DNA of 64,000 nucleotides, taken from the NCBI GenBank assembly GCA_965199745.1, contig CBDATB010000013.1, forward strand, positions 682,001-746,000, in the 5' to 3' direction. The position numbers were made by a program, and so were the translations under genes. The DNA comes from CBDATB01 sp965199745. GTDB lineage: Bacteria; Bacteroidota; Bacteroidia; Cytophagales; Flammeovirgaceae. Positions 25,941 through 35,556 of the stretch are shown in pieces; position 1 is the first letter of the stretch; each line of letters opens with the position of its first letter. The notes under the pieces were generated by a model. It ran no database searches and was not told where the DNA came from. It saw nothing but the letters and a program-made list of their open reading frames with translations.

Positions 25941-26480
25941 ATGAAATACATATATTACCTGCATAAAATCATGCTTGAGAGAAAAATTATACTCATTTAC
26001 GAGGGAGAATTCACTCAAGAAATTACTAAGTCTGTCTTGTCAATGGCAGAAAGAAATATGGATAACGTGGGAGAGGAATCCGGTATCAAACGTAAGGTTT
26101 TTAATGTGATGGTAGAGTGTCTTCAAAATATCAGCAAACATGCTGATAAGTACGAAGCTAACACCGATGTCAACAATGCCATTTTTATGATTGGCAAGCA
26201 AGGTCCTCAATATTTTGTTATTTCAGGTAACCCAATGCTCACTGAGCGTGTTCCTTCACTCTGCAGCCGACTAGAAAATATCAATAGTTTAGATAAACAA
26301 GGACTCAAAGCTTTATATAAAGATATTATTAAAAATGGTAGCTTGTCGGATAAAGGGGGAGCCGGCTTAGGCTTTATTGATATGGCGAGAAAATCGGGTG
26401 AAAAACTACAATTCGATTTTGAACCAATGGATGACAAATACTCTTTCTTTTCCTTAACTACGGTTGTCTCAAAGAAATAA
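25941..26480 (+). CDS. SiaB-family protein kinase (DUF6272)
   Basis: 179 residues with a GHKL ATPase layout: the N-box ECLQNISKHAD (Glu59, Asn63) and a glycine box KGGAGLGFIDMARKSG at 138-153. This is the SiaB type, a Ser/Thr kinase that phosphorylates the small protein SiaC and controls diguanylate cyclase or partner-switching outputs in other bacteria. An internal ATG at residue 11 (25971) is an alternative start. The SiaC partner follows 22 bases downstream. Confidence 0.82.
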   Translation: MKYIYYLHKIMLERKIILIYEGEFTQEITKSVLSMAERNMDNVGEESGIKRKVFNVMVECLQNISKHADKYEANTDVNNAIFMIGKQGPQYFVISGNPMLTERVPSLCSRLENINSLDKQGLKALYKDIIKNGSLSDKGGAGLGFIDMARKSGEKLQFDFEPMDDKYSFFSLTTVVSKK

Positions 26481-26502
26481 TTAAACAATCTTATCATAAA
26501 GT

Positions 26503-26865
26503 ATGAAAGCACTAAATTTAGAAAGTACGGAAGATACTCCTAAAATTATATTCGATCAAGAGAACAATATATTTGATATTTCAGGGCGTTCCTTACCCGA
26601 AGACTCTGCTGAGTTTTATCAGCCAGTACTCAGTTGGCTCGAAGAGTACTCAAATACTCCCAGCCCTAAAATAAACTTAGAGTTCAAACTCGAATACTTC
26701 AATACAGCATCCTCTAAGTTAATACTAGATATTCTATCTAAGTTAGAAGATATTGAAGAAGCTAATGTTACATGGTATTTTCATGAAGATGACGAAGATA
26801 TGCAGGAGGCAGGAGAAGAATTCTCTGAGTTGGTGGAAGTCCCATTTGATTTTAAATCCTATTAA
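26503..26865 (+). CDS. SiaC-family regulatory phosphoprotein (DUF1987)
   Basis: 120 residues, acidic. The central LEYFNTASSKLILDIL places a Thr at position 68, the same number and context as the Thr phosphorylated by SiaB in the described SiaC. The C-terminal half has TWYFHEDDEDMQEAGEEFSE, typical of DUF1987. It sits directly after its kinase. Target protein unknown here; no diguanylate cyclase gene is adjacent. Confidence 0.85.
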   Translation: MKALNLESTEDTPKIIFDQENNIFDISGRSLPEDSAEFYQPVLSWLEEYSNTPSPKINLEFKLEYFNTASSKLILDILSKLEDIEEANVTWYFHEDDEDMQEAGEEFSELVEVPFDFKSY

Positions 26866-27444
26866 AAAAACAACACGCTGTTTTCCAAAATAGAATCAGA
26901 AACCCAAATGATAAAGATATATCCTTTTTATTAAAAAACCTGTGGCTTAATAAATAGCTTTCTTCAGATTTGTACTTACTACAACGATGATAACAGTACT
27001 ACTACGAAAGTAAAAATAGCACAAAGATAGAAAAGTAAATTGCATAATCTAGCACATTATCGTAGAGAGAATAAGCACAACTTACACACTGTGTATGTAA
27101 AATGTGCGGTAGTGCAAAGAAATAATGTGTAAAAACGTTTTAAAATCAGTATTTAGATAGCTAAATTCGCACAGTGAAGGGGAGTTCTCTAATTTGTTAG
27201 AGAACTATTTAAAGACCAAAAGTTAGGACTGACGCAAAAAAGGCCGTAATTTGATAAGCATAGAAAAATCTTTAAAGTCTCACTAGATAAAACCTCTTCT
27301 TAACAAGAAACTTCATAACAAATCAAAATGTATTCCATCAACGCCTAGTACACTCAAATGTACACTGCGCAAACTTGTATGAAGCGTTATAAAAAAATAT
27401 TTCTACATCTAATACATTTTCAATCAAAGGCTATTTAGGCAACT
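26866..27444. other. Intergenic region with a perfect hairpin upstream of the ABC transporter
   Basis: 579 bases, AT-rich, no supported ORF. AGTTCTCTAA at 27183-27192 and TTAGAGAACT at 27197-27206 form a perfect 10-bp stem with a TTTG loop. The stretch near 27225 (GGACTGACGCAAAAAA) looks like an IS end, but no second end was found. It separates the SiaB/SiaC pair from the transporter on the same strand. Confidence 0.45.
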
Positions 27445-30400
27445 ATGAGTGAGGAAATTCTAAAAGCTTTAACCCAACTTTTTGCCATTATTTCCAAACA
27501 AGATGGTGGAGTAAAAGAGAAAGAAAGGCAATTCGTTATTGACTATTTTGGCAGCGAGCTAGATCGAGAGACTTTGCAAGAATACATCAATGAGTATGAT
27601 AGGGCTGCTGAATACAGGATAAAAAAAGGTAGTGGAGAAGAAAACAACCACAATAAAAGAAAAAAGAAGATGACCAACGTAAGGGATTCGGTTCGTACCC
27701 TTAAGTTGTGTAAGCAGATTAATAAAACCTTAAGCCAAAAACAAAAATTCATCGTATTAGTGAAGCTACTGGAGCTTGTCAATTCCGACAGGTCTTTTAC
27801 ATCTCAACGTATGGAGATTATTAATACGGCTTCTGATGTGTTCAATATCCAAACTGAAGAATACAAACTCTTAGAAAGTTTCGTTGTAGAGACACACTCC
27901 TCCAAAATCGACCAAGAGGATATATTAGTTTTCAGTGACAAAAAACCACCCAAAAATAGTGAAGTAAAATTCATTAACTCAGGTCTTCTTGATGGCGAAA
28001 TTATTTTTGTACGTGTTAAGAGTGTTGGTTTATACTTTACCAAATATACTGGAGAAGACAACATTATGCTAAATAATTTACAGGTACAAAAAAATGCTAT
28101 CAAACAATTCTCGCCGGGCAGTATCTTCAAAATACCTAAAGGTTCGCCACTCTATTACAGCGATCTGATCAGTACTTACAACCAAGATCAAGACGTTGAT
28201 AACATATCTTTTAATGTTAATAATCTCGAATATCAGTTTCCTAACGGGCAGGTAGGTATCAGAAATGTAAACTTGTCGGAAGGACCTGGTAGCCTGATAG
28301 GAATTATGGGGGCAAGCGGTGCTGGCAAAACAACGCTTTTAAATGTTCTAGCAGGACTGGATGTTCCTTCAAAAGGTGCAGTTCTTATCAATGGGTACAA
28401 CATTCATACGCAGAAAGAAAAAGTTGAAGGCGTTATTGGCTATGTGGCACAAGATGACCTTTTAATAGAAGAACTCACCGTATACCAAAACCTTTACTAC
28501 AATGCTAAACTTTGTTTCAAAGATTTGCGTGAAACAGAAGTAAACAAAAAAGTGATGAATGTACTGACTAGTTTGGGGCTAGATAGAATTCACCACCTGA
28601 AAGTAGGTAGTATTTTCAATAAAAAAATAAGCGGTGGACAAAGGAAACGACTCAATATAGCTCTTGAACTAATTCGACAACCTGCCGTGATGTTTGTAGA
28701 TGAGCCGACTTCCGGTTTGTCTTCGCGCGATTCAGAAAATGTCATTGACTTGCTCAAAGAACTTTCCCTCAAAGGTAAGCTAATTTTTGTGGTTATTCAC
28801 CAGCCCTCTTCTGATATATTCAAGATGTTCGATAAAATGTTCATCATGGATACGGGGGGATTTCCTATTTTTTATGGCGATCCGGTAGAAGCAGGCATTT
28901 ACTTTAAGACAGCAGCCAACCAAGTGGGAAGCCAGCAAGGGCAATGTATGGCTTGCGGTAATGTGAACCCTGAGCAAATGTTCAATATTATTGAATCTAA
29001 AGTTGTTACTGAATTTGGAGAATTTACTGAAAAACGAAAAGTTGTTCCACAAGAGTGGCATAAACAGTATCAACAAAATTTTAAGCTCGAAAGAGTGGAA
29101 GATATCAATGAAGATCCGCCCAGTAATTTAAAAATACCTTCTATTTTTAAGCAATCCATCATTTTTACTACTCGCGATTTTCTGTCAAAAATCAGCAATA
29201 CACAGTACATGGTAATTAATCTACTTGAAGCTCCCCTTCTGGCTTTGCTACTGTCGCTGATTATCAGATACAAATCCGACCATACAGGGCAATACATATA
29301 TAGGTATAATGACAATATACCAGCTTTCATTCTCATCTGTATTATTGTTGCTTTATTTATGGGTTTAACAGTGAGTGCAGAAGAAATTATACACGATAGA
29401 AAGATATTGAAACGAGAGGCTTTTCTGAATTTAAGCAAGTTGAGTTACCTGGTTTCTAAAATAGTAATTCTATTCGGACTATCAGCAATCCAAACGCTTA
29501 CTTATGTATGGATTGGCAATACTATACTAGCTATCGAAAGCCTGCATTTCACCTATTGGTTGGTACTTTTTACGGTTTCTTGCCATGCCAATATGCTGGG
29601 ACTTAATATATCTTCCGCTTTTAACTCAGCTATAACAGTCTACATACTTATTCCCTTACTACTAATACCGCAGTTAATTCTCAGCGGTTTGATATTTGAC
29701 TATGACAAATTGAACAACTCAGTTAGTGATCCAGGCAAAGTACCTATATTAGCTGATATTATGGCATCTCGCTGGGGTTATGAGGCACTGGCAGTAGGGC
29801 AGTTCAAAGATAACGAATATTACGCACCGCTATTCGATTTAGAGCTTAGTAAAAATCAATACAATTATAAGAACACTTACTGGTTGCCAAAACTAGAAGA
29901 AATTATCGATGAAACCGCCTTTCTAATCATACCAGCACAAAAAGACGATTCAGTAAAAAATGTACTCAAGAAAAACCTCCAAATTATAAAAAACGAACTA
30001 GAGAAAGACGAGTATACTCGAAATAATTTGGATATTAATCCTAATGAACACTTTACAAATTACAATATGGAAACCGTTAATCTACTCAAGGTCCATATCG
30101 CCAAAACCAGAGACTATTACAATTTGCTATTTATCAGAATAAACGATTCTGTAGATTCATTATTGTATGCTAGAAGAAAGACTTTAGCACAGGGCATGAA
30201 AATTGCTGATATACAGGATAAGCATTACAACGACAGGCTAACCGAAGTGGTGAAAAATACAACTGCGGACGAACCAATTAGGGTAACAGGCGCAGAAATC
30301 ATACAGATCACAAACCCTATTTTTGCCATACCTGATGTGCCTAAACATGCGTTGGATTATCGATCTCAATTTTATGCACCCATAAAACACATTTTTGGAA

Positions 30401-30543
30401 TATATTTTGACACATATTATTTTAATATATTGGCAATTTGGCTAATGAATTTAATATTGTTTTTAACTTTATACTATAATTTACTATCTAAACTACTCAC
30501 TTGGCTTGCTGCAATTGGAAGCCAAGCTTTTAACAAATTTTAA
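27445..30543 (+). CDS. ABCG-like ABC transporter (ATPase-permease) with N-terminal TerB-like domain
   Basis: 1032 residues. Residues 1-150 look like a TerB-like helical domain (LKALTQLFAIISKQDGGVKE and LVKLLELVNSDRSFTSQRME). Then the ABC ATPase: Walker A GASGAGKTTLLN at about 287, signature ISGGQRKRLNIALELI at about 395 and Walker B VMFVDEPTSG at about 417. A CxxC sits in QCMACGNVNPEQMF near 500. ABC2-type membrane helices span about 585-760, then a large extracytoplasmic region of about 230 residues and a last helix near 1000. It is a half-transporter that likely dimerises; the substrate is unknown. Two exported proteins follow on the same strand. Confidence 0.88.
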   Translation: MSEEILKALTQLFAIISKQDGGVKEKERQFVIDYFGSELDRETLQEYINEYDRAAEYRIKKGSGEENNHNKRKKKMTNVRDSVRTLKLCKQINKTLSQKQKFIVLVKLLELVNSDRSFTSQRMEIINTASDVFNIQTEEYKLLESFVVETHSSKIDQEDILVFSDKKPPKNSEVKFINSGLLDGEIIFVRVKSVGLYFTKYTGEDNIMLNNLQVQKNAIKQFSPGSIFKIPKGSPLYYSDLISTYNQDQDVDNISFNVNNLEYQFPNGQVGIRNVNLSEGPGSLIGIMGASGAGKTTLLNVLAGLDVPSKGAVLINGYNIHTQKEKVEGVIGYVAQDDLLIEELTVYQNLYYNAKLCFKDLRETEVNKKVMNVLTSLGLDRIHHLKVGSIFNKKISGGQRKRLNIALELIRQPAVMFVDEPTSGLSSRDSENVIDLLKELSLKGKLIFVVIHQPSSDIFKMFDKMFIMDTGGFPIFYGDPVEAGIYFKTAANQVGSQQGQCMACGNVNPEQMFNIIESKVVTEFGEFTEKRKVVPQEWHKQYQQNFKLERVEDINEDPPSNLKIPSIFKQSIIFTTRDFLSKISNTQYMVINLLEAPLLALLLSLIIRYKSDHTGQYIYRYNDNIPAFILICIIVALFMGLTVSAEEIIHDRKILKREAFLNLSKLSYLVSKIVILFGLSAIQTLTYVWIGNTILAIESLHFTYWLVLFTVSCHANMLGLNISSAFNSAITVYILIPLLLIPQLILSGLIFDYDKLNNSVSDPGKVPILADIMASRWGYEALAVGQFKDNEYYAPLFDLELSKNQYNYKNTYWLPKLEEIIDETAFLIIPAQKDDSVKNVLKKNLQIIKNELEKDEYTRNNLDINPNEHFTNYNMETVNLLKVHIAKTRDYYNLLFIRINDSVDSLLYARRKTLAQGMKIADIQDKHYNDRLTEVVKNTTADEPIRVTGAEIIQITNPIFAIPDVPKHALDYRSQFYAPIKHIFGIYFDTYYFNILAIWLMNLILFLTLYYNLLSKLLTWLAAIGSQAFNKF

Positions 30544-30613
30544 AACTGATTTCTCTTGTTAGGAAACATAGAGAAAATTTTAGACACTTTTTTAACACCA
30601 TAATAAGAGAATT

Positions 30614-31510
30614 ATGAAAAAGCTATTTCTAAGTATTTTTGCATTTGCTATATTCACTGCGTGTGAACCTCACAACACTACAAATAAAAATAGACCTAAT
30701 CAACAACCAAGCGTAGTGCAGCAAGAACCCATATCGGATGGGCTAATTAGCCAGATTATTCAGTCTATTCCTTCCCCCTTAGAGCTTTCTTTTATTATCA
30801 AGGATGAGAGTACGCTGTATAATAAAAAATGGCTAAATGATCCGAATGCTGCGGGGCGTTATGATACGCAGTTCAGGAAATCACTGAATTTAGGTGTTTA
30901 TGGTACAGATCTTGGCTATGCCAATATTTATGGCAAAAATCAAGATGCCTTGAACTATCTGAATGCCGTCAGAGATTTGTCCAATGGCTTGAGCATCGGT
31001 CAGTTTTTTGACTATAAAACAATTAAAAGATTAGCAGAAAATGCCAATCAACTCGACTCTTTATTAGCAATTACTCAAAATAATATGGAGAGTATCAACT
31101 ACCACTTACGTGACCAAAAGAGAGAAAGTTTAAGCATTTTGATTATTGCTGGAGGGTGGATAGAAGCTACTTACTTGACTTGTGCTGTATACCAAAGCCA
31201 AACAGAAAGAAGTGAGCTATTGAAAGAAAAAATTGGAGAGCAAAAAGTAGTCTTGGAGCAAATATTATTAGTATTGGATGTGTATAGAACAAGACCTGAT
31301 TTTCCAGAATTGATTTCCGATTTAAGGCAACTCGACAAAATTTACCAAGAAATTGACATTGAGACAATTTATAAAGAGCCTACCACGGTAGAGAAAGATG
31401 GCGTACTCGTAGTAGTTGACAATTCTGAAACAAGAATAAAGATCAGTGAGCAAGATGTACAAAGTATTACAAGATTGCTCAAAAAAATCAGAAGCAGTAT
31501 CACCAGATAA
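30614..31510 (+). CDS. Predicted lipoprotein, unknown function
   Basis: 298 residues with a lipoprotein signal (LFLSIFAFAIFTAC, Cys17), then a Pro/Gln/Asn-rich linker and a mostly helical body (SIPSPLELSFIIKDESTLYN, SLNLGVYGTDLGYANIYGKN). The SIPSPLE and LGVYGTDLGYAN segments look family-conserved, but I do not recognise a named domain. It lies 70 bases after the ABC transporter, so a periplasmic or outer-membrane partner role is likely by position. Confidence 0.6.
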   Translation: MKKLFLSIFAFAIFTACEPHNTTNKNRPNQQPSVVQQEPISDGLISQIIQSIPSPLELSFIIKDESTLYNKKWLNDPNAAGRYDTQFRKSLNLGVYGTDLGYANIYGKNQDALNYLNAVRDLSNGLSIGQFFDYKTIKRLAENANQLDSLLAITQNNMESINYHLRDQKRESLSILIIAGGWIEATYLTCAVYQSQTERSELLKEKIGEQKVVLEQILLVLDVYRTRPDFPELISDLRQLDKIYQEIDIETIYKEPTTVEKDGVLVVVDNSETRIKISEQDVQSITRLLKKIRSSITR

Positions 31511-31577
31511 AATAAGCAAATAAATTGTATCTCATTCTTTTAAATATTAAATTATCACCGACTAAAATAACTGTAAC

Positions 31578-32012
31578 ATGAAAAAAATAATTTTTAATAC
31601 AATTTTCTTTATTGCCACTGCTACTATACTGAGTAGTATTGGCTACGCACAATGCAACACCGAACTATATATTAACAAAAGCATGAAATCCTTGAGTCCC
31701 GGGTTTCAGTTTTCTAAAAGCTTTAGAGTTGATGGAAGAGGAGGTGCACGAAAAAAGGTGGAATATACTTGCGTCTTTAGTAAGGACACTAACTACATGA
31801 TTAAAATGAGCGGTAAAGACGGTTCGTCCAAAGGCATTATCGGCGTACTGTCCGACTCGAGAAACAATAAACTCGTTTCGAGTTTCTATAATAATAAATT
31901 CCTCGATGGATGGCAATATAAATGCCGCTCAACAGGCATATACAGGCTAACGTTTACTTTTAAAGACTCTCAGAGTTTTTGTGGGTCGGCAGTGCTGGCT
32001 TTCAAACGATAA
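31578..32012 (+). CDS. Small secreted protein, unknown function
   Basis: 144 residues with a signal peptide ending near YAQC. The mature part has four Cys residues and a beta-rich look (FRVDGRGGARKKVEYTCVFS, GKDGSSKGIIGVLSDSRNNK). It follows the lipoprotein by 67 bases on the same strand. Not recognised; the context suggests it works with the upstream transporter and lipoprotein. Confidence 0.55.
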   Translation: MKKIIFNTIFFIATATILSSIGYAQCNTELYINKSMKSLSPGFQFSKSFRVDGRGGARKKVEYTCVFSKDTNYMIKMSGKDGSSKGIIGVLSDSRNNKLVSSFYNNKFLDGWQYKCRSTGIYRLTFTFKDSQSFCGSAVLAFKR

Positions 32013-32375
32013 GCTAATTTATAAGGCAGCGCGTAAAACCCATTCCATTCATCACCTTAGCATAGATAGTATGTAAGCAATAAAGTTTTTGAAATAAGAC
32101 TTGGATGCTGTACACTTAGACATTAACTTGGCTCGTGTCAGTATAAGACCTTAAAAATCTTGTTAGGGACTAGCCAGCACATACATACGTTTACCATACG
32201 TGTGAAGCTGATATAAGAATCCCCCCCCTCTTTCAGAGAGGGTGAGCAAATGGCTGTGAAGCTCGAAACCCAAAAATCTTTAGTTTTTGGGTAGTTCATT
32301 TCTCCAGTATTCTGAAGAGGCAGAATCAGCGACTGACTTTGTCTCTTCTTTTTATCTACTTTTGTGGGTGCTTCA
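32013..32375. other. Intergenic region with hairpins and a promoter before hisC
   Basis: 363 bases. A hairpin CCCTCT/AGAGGG (about 32226-32242) follows a run of eight C. A perfect 9-bp stem ACCCAAAAA (32268-32276) pairs with 32284-32292 and could end the upstream transcript. TACTTTTG at 32357-32364 with a TTG at 32339-32341 (15-base spacer, short) is a possible hisC promoter that would give an almost leaderless mRNA. Confidence 0.5.
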
Positions 32376-33428
32376 ATGTTTTTTTTAGATAATATACTCA
32401 GGGAAAATATTAAGAAACTTATTCCCTACACTTCGGCTAAGGATGAATTTAAAGGAAAGGCACAGATTTTTTTAGATGCTAATGAGAATGCTTTTGGCTC
32501 TCCCCTGAATATTAATTACAACCGTTATCCCGATCCTAGCCAGCAAGCAGTAAAAAATGCCATTGGTGCTTTTAAAGGTATTGACACCCCTAATATCTTT
32601 CTTGGCAATGGTAGTGACGAAGCCATTGATATTTTGATAAGAGCCTTCTGTGATCCGGGTAAGGATAATATTATGATATTGCCACCTACTTATGGTATGT
32701 ACAGTGTCTCTGCTGCTATTAATGATGTAGCACTTGTGAGCGTATTGCTTACCGCCGATTTTCAGCCAGATTTCCGAAATATACAAGCCAGTGTACAAAA
32801 AAATACGAAACTAATATTTATTTGTTCTCCTAATAACCCAACTGGCAATGATATTGACAAACAGTCAGTTACCAAAATTTTAAATTTCTTTCCAGGTATT
32901 GTTGTAATAGATGAGGCCTATATTGATTTTTCTCAACAAGTTTCTTACACGAAGCTACTGAGTCAGTTTCCCAATTTAGTAATCCTACAAACTTTTTCCA
33001 AAGCTTGGGGTATGGCTGCTTTGCGTTTAGGAGTAGCTTTTGCTTCAAAAGTTATTATTGATATTCTCAATAAAATCAAGCCCCCTTATAACATTAATAC
33101 TTATACACAAGAATCTGCTTTACACGCACTCAATAATAAACACAAAGTAAAAGAGTATATTCAGTTAATTATTCAAGAACGAGATTATATGACAAAACAA
33201 TTACACCAGCAAGTGTGCGTTGAACATGTGTATCCTTCTAGCACTAATTTTTTATTAATTAAGGTCTCAAATGCTAATGAAGTACATCAATATCTCATCC
33301 AAAAAAAAATTATTACTAGAAATAGATCTTCGCTAGAACACTGCGAGAGCTGCCTGAGAATTACAATAGGGACGAGAAAAGAAAACCAATTATTATTAAG
33401 AGCGTTGGCAAGTTTTGAAAAAAGATAA
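32376..33428 (+). CDS. hisC: Histidinol-phosphate aminotransferase
   Basis: PLP-dependent aminotransferase of histidine synthesis, 350 residues from the ATG at 32376; a GTG at 32364 overlaps the likely promoter. Family features are FLDANENAFGSP, FLGNGSDEAIDILIRAFCDP, CSPNNPTGN, VVIDEAYIDF, and the PLP Lys in QTFSKAWGMAALRLG. The rest of the his pathway is not nearby, so it stands alone. It could also act on aromatic substrates, as some HisC homologues do. Confidence 0.88.
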   Translation: MFFLDNILRENIKKLIPYTSAKDEFKGKAQIFLDANENAFGSPLNINYNRYPDPSQQAVKNAIGAFKGIDTPNIFLGNGSDEAIDILIRAFCDPGKDNIMILPPTYGMYSVSAAINDVALVSVLLTADFQPDFRNIQASVQKNTKLIFICSPNNPTGNDIDKQSVTKILNFFPGIVVIDEAYIDFSQQVSYTKLLSQFPNLVILQTFSKAWGMAALRLGVAFASKVIIDILNKIKPPYNINTYTQESALHALNNKHKVKEYIQLIIQERDYMTKQLHQQVCVEHVYPSSTNFLLIKVSNANEVHQYLIQKKIITRNRSSLEHCESCLRITIGTRKENQLLLRALASFEKR

Positions 33429-33464
33429 AATTAGCAGCTTTTATTTTTTCAAAAATATTAAGCG

Positions 33465-34808
33465 ATGTATAATAAAATTCTTTTTATATCTTACATTTTT
33501 TTTTACCTAGGTATTAATGTGTTAAAAGCTCAAATAATTGCCAGTTATCTCACTGAACACAAGCAAACCTATCTAGCTAAAAACCTGCCCGACCAGTCAC
33601 TGCCTATTCACGAGGAAGTATATGATCCATTCCTTAGAAGCGTGTGCTTATACCCTGCTTTCAACAACCAAGAATCTAAAGTATACCCACCTATTATCGC
33701 TTTAAAAAGTCCACATCATTTAATACTGACTTTTGATGACCTTAACCCCGAATCAGGGCATTTTATTGCTGTTATTAAACATTGTAATGCAGATTGGACT
33801 CTGTCAAAACAAGACGGTTTAGATGTATTGGGAAATTACAATGAATTTAATATCTCACATTCTGAGCCTTCTTTCGGTACTAGCGTTACTTACACCCATT
33901 ATCGTTTTAAACTTCCTAATGTTAAAATATCAGGAAATTATGTATTAACGGTTTATGTTGATAACACAAAAAATGAAAATTTGATGTTTACCAAACGTTT
34001 TGTAGTGTACGAAAACAAGATAAATATACAAGGCAGCCGTTCTATTTTTAAAGGCGGTCAGCAGAGCTTTCGTTTACAACAAATATCTTTTGAAATTTCT
34101 CACCCAAACTTTAGTATATACGATGCAGATACTCAACTAAAAATTACAATACTTCAGAACTATCGCTGGGACAATGCTATTATGAATTTAAAGCCTTCAT
34201 TCATACATCCTTCATCCAACAGTATCAGCTATCAACTTTTCGATAATGAAAATACCTTTCAAGGAGGAAATGAATACAGAAATTTCGATATGAGAACTTT
34301 TAAAGGTGTAGGAACAGGAGTAGCAGGCAGCCTGACACATGAAACAGCTAATGAAGTGTTCTTGTATGGAGACGAGCCTTTCAAAGATTTTTCGTACGAT
34401 GCACAACGCAGCGACCGCAACGGTATATATCATATAGACCGAATTGGCAGTGAAAAACCTGATATAGAAGCTGATTACGCACTTGTTCATTTTACATTAG
34501 AAGCAGAAGAACCTTTCTCCAAAACTATATATGTTACGGGAGCCTTCAATAATTGGGAATTGGCAAAGGAAAACTGCATGACTTACAATAGGCTATCAAA
34601 AACTTACCGAGCAACAATACTCCTAAAACAAGGCGTTTATGATTATCACTATGCTATCAAAGGTATAATAGCAAGCAGATACTATGCAGATGAAACTTTT
34701 ATAGACGGTAGCTACTCTCTAACAGAAAATGAATATTCTATTTTGGTGTATTACAAAAATTCCAACAGCCAAGCAGATAGAGCCATTGCCTATTATAATA
34801 TTGACTAA
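33465..34808 (+). CDS. Type IX secretion system plug-domain protein (DUF5103)
   Basis: 447 residues with a signal peptide (IFFYLGINVLKAQ). The N-terminal part matches the DUF5103/T9SS plug pattern: RSVCLYPAFNNQESKVYPPI, LTFDDLNPESGHFIAVIKHC followed by NADW. The C-terminal 100 residues contain VTGAFNNWELAKENCMTYNR and GVYDYHYAIKG, an E-set/CBM48-like module. The family is restricted to Bacteroidota and is associated with the SprA translocon; the exact role of this protein is inferred. It is 36 bases after hisC and convergent with rimM. Confidence 0.82.
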   Translation: MYNKILFISYIFFYLGINVLKAQIIASYLTEHKQTYLAKNLPDQSLPIHEEVYDPFLRSVCLYPAFNNQESKVYPPIIALKSPHHLILTFDDLNPESGHFIAVIKHCNADWTLSKQDGLDVLGNYNEFNISHSEPSFGTSVTYTHYRFKLPNVKISGNYVLTVYVDNTKNENLMFTKRFVVYENKINIQGSRSIFKGGQQSFRLQQISFEISHPNFSIYDADTQLKITILQNYRWDNAIMNLKPSFIHPSSNSISYQLFDNENTFQGGNEYRNFDMRTFKGVGTGVAGSLTHETANEVFLYGDEPFKDFSYDAQRSDRNGIYHIDRIGSEKPDIEADYALVHFTLEAEEPFSKTIYVTGAFNNWELAKENCMTYNRLSKTYRATILLKQGVYDYHYAIKGIIASRYYADETFIDGSYSLTENEYSILVYYKNSNSQADRAIAYYNID

Positions 34809-34815
34809 CCTTTTA

Positions 34816-35334
34816 TTATTGATTAATTTCAAGTAACCCCTCTGGTAAACTGACAAGGATTACTTGCCTTTGCTTGTCTACTTTTTTGATAATATGGTCA
34901 TGTACCGGAATGAGTACCTCAGTGCCGTTATATTTCATAGATAGGAGGTTTTGATGACTGGCATAAAAGCTTTCCACTTTCCCTAAAATTCCTTTTTTTT
35001 CGTCTTCGATAGTAAAGCCAATAACTTCATGATAATAAAACTGACATGCTTCAAGATCAGGTAGCAAATCTAAAGGTAAATAAAGTGTAGCTCCTTTGAG
35101 TTGTCTAGCACTTTCGACATGATCGATGGCTTCAAATTTTACGATTGCTCTCTTGGACGAAATTCTTATTGTTTCTATTGTAAAAGGAATAAGTTGGTCC
35201 TTGATTTTAACAAAAACAACATCCAAATCTCGATACGAGTTGGGGTCGTCAACATCTAACATAACACTTATTTCTCCCTTCAAACCATGTGTTTTAATAA
35301 TATACCCTAGTTGGAAACAATTATCTTCCTGCAT
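34816..35334 (-). CDS. rimM: Ribosome maturation factor RimM
   Basis: 16S rRNA processing protein that binds S19 in 30S assembly. 172 residues, normal length. The N-terminal domain starts FQLGYIIKTHGLKGEISVML and the PRC-barrel part has FYYHEVIGFTIEDEKKGILG and PVHDHIIKKVD. It usually follows rpsP; no rpsP is present here. Convergent with the T9SS plug gene with only seven bases between stops. Confidence 0.94.
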   Translation of the reverse strand: MQEDNCFQLGYIIKTHGLKGEISVMLDVDDPNSYRDLDVVFVKIKDQLIPFTIETIRISSKRAIVKFEAIDHVESARQLKGATLYLPLDLLPDLEACQFYYHEVIGFTIEDEKKGILGKVESFYASHQNLLSMKYNGTEVLIPVHDHIIKKVDKQRQVILVSLPEGLLEINQ

Positions 35335-35485
35335 ATGTATGAGTGAAATAAGTAATTTAATAATACTAACTTTAGCGAATATACGAGAAAAGTAAAGAAG
35401 ATACTTTTTTTAAGGTAGTTTTTTCAAGCACCTCTTCTGTTTGAGAAAAACCTACTAACGCCTTAAAATATAGTTTGTTGATTTG

Positions 35486-35493
35486 TATATTTG
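35486..35493 (+). promoter_or_regulatory. -7 promoter element for pdhA
   Basis: TATATTTG fits TAnnTTTG, 63 bases before the pdhA ATG. A -33 TTG at the right spacing is not evident. Confidence 0.4.
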
Positions 35494-35556
35494 TCCTCTC
35501 GAAAGAAAAAAAATAGTAAAACTGAATTTTCCAAAAAATAAAACTCAAGAAGTACT

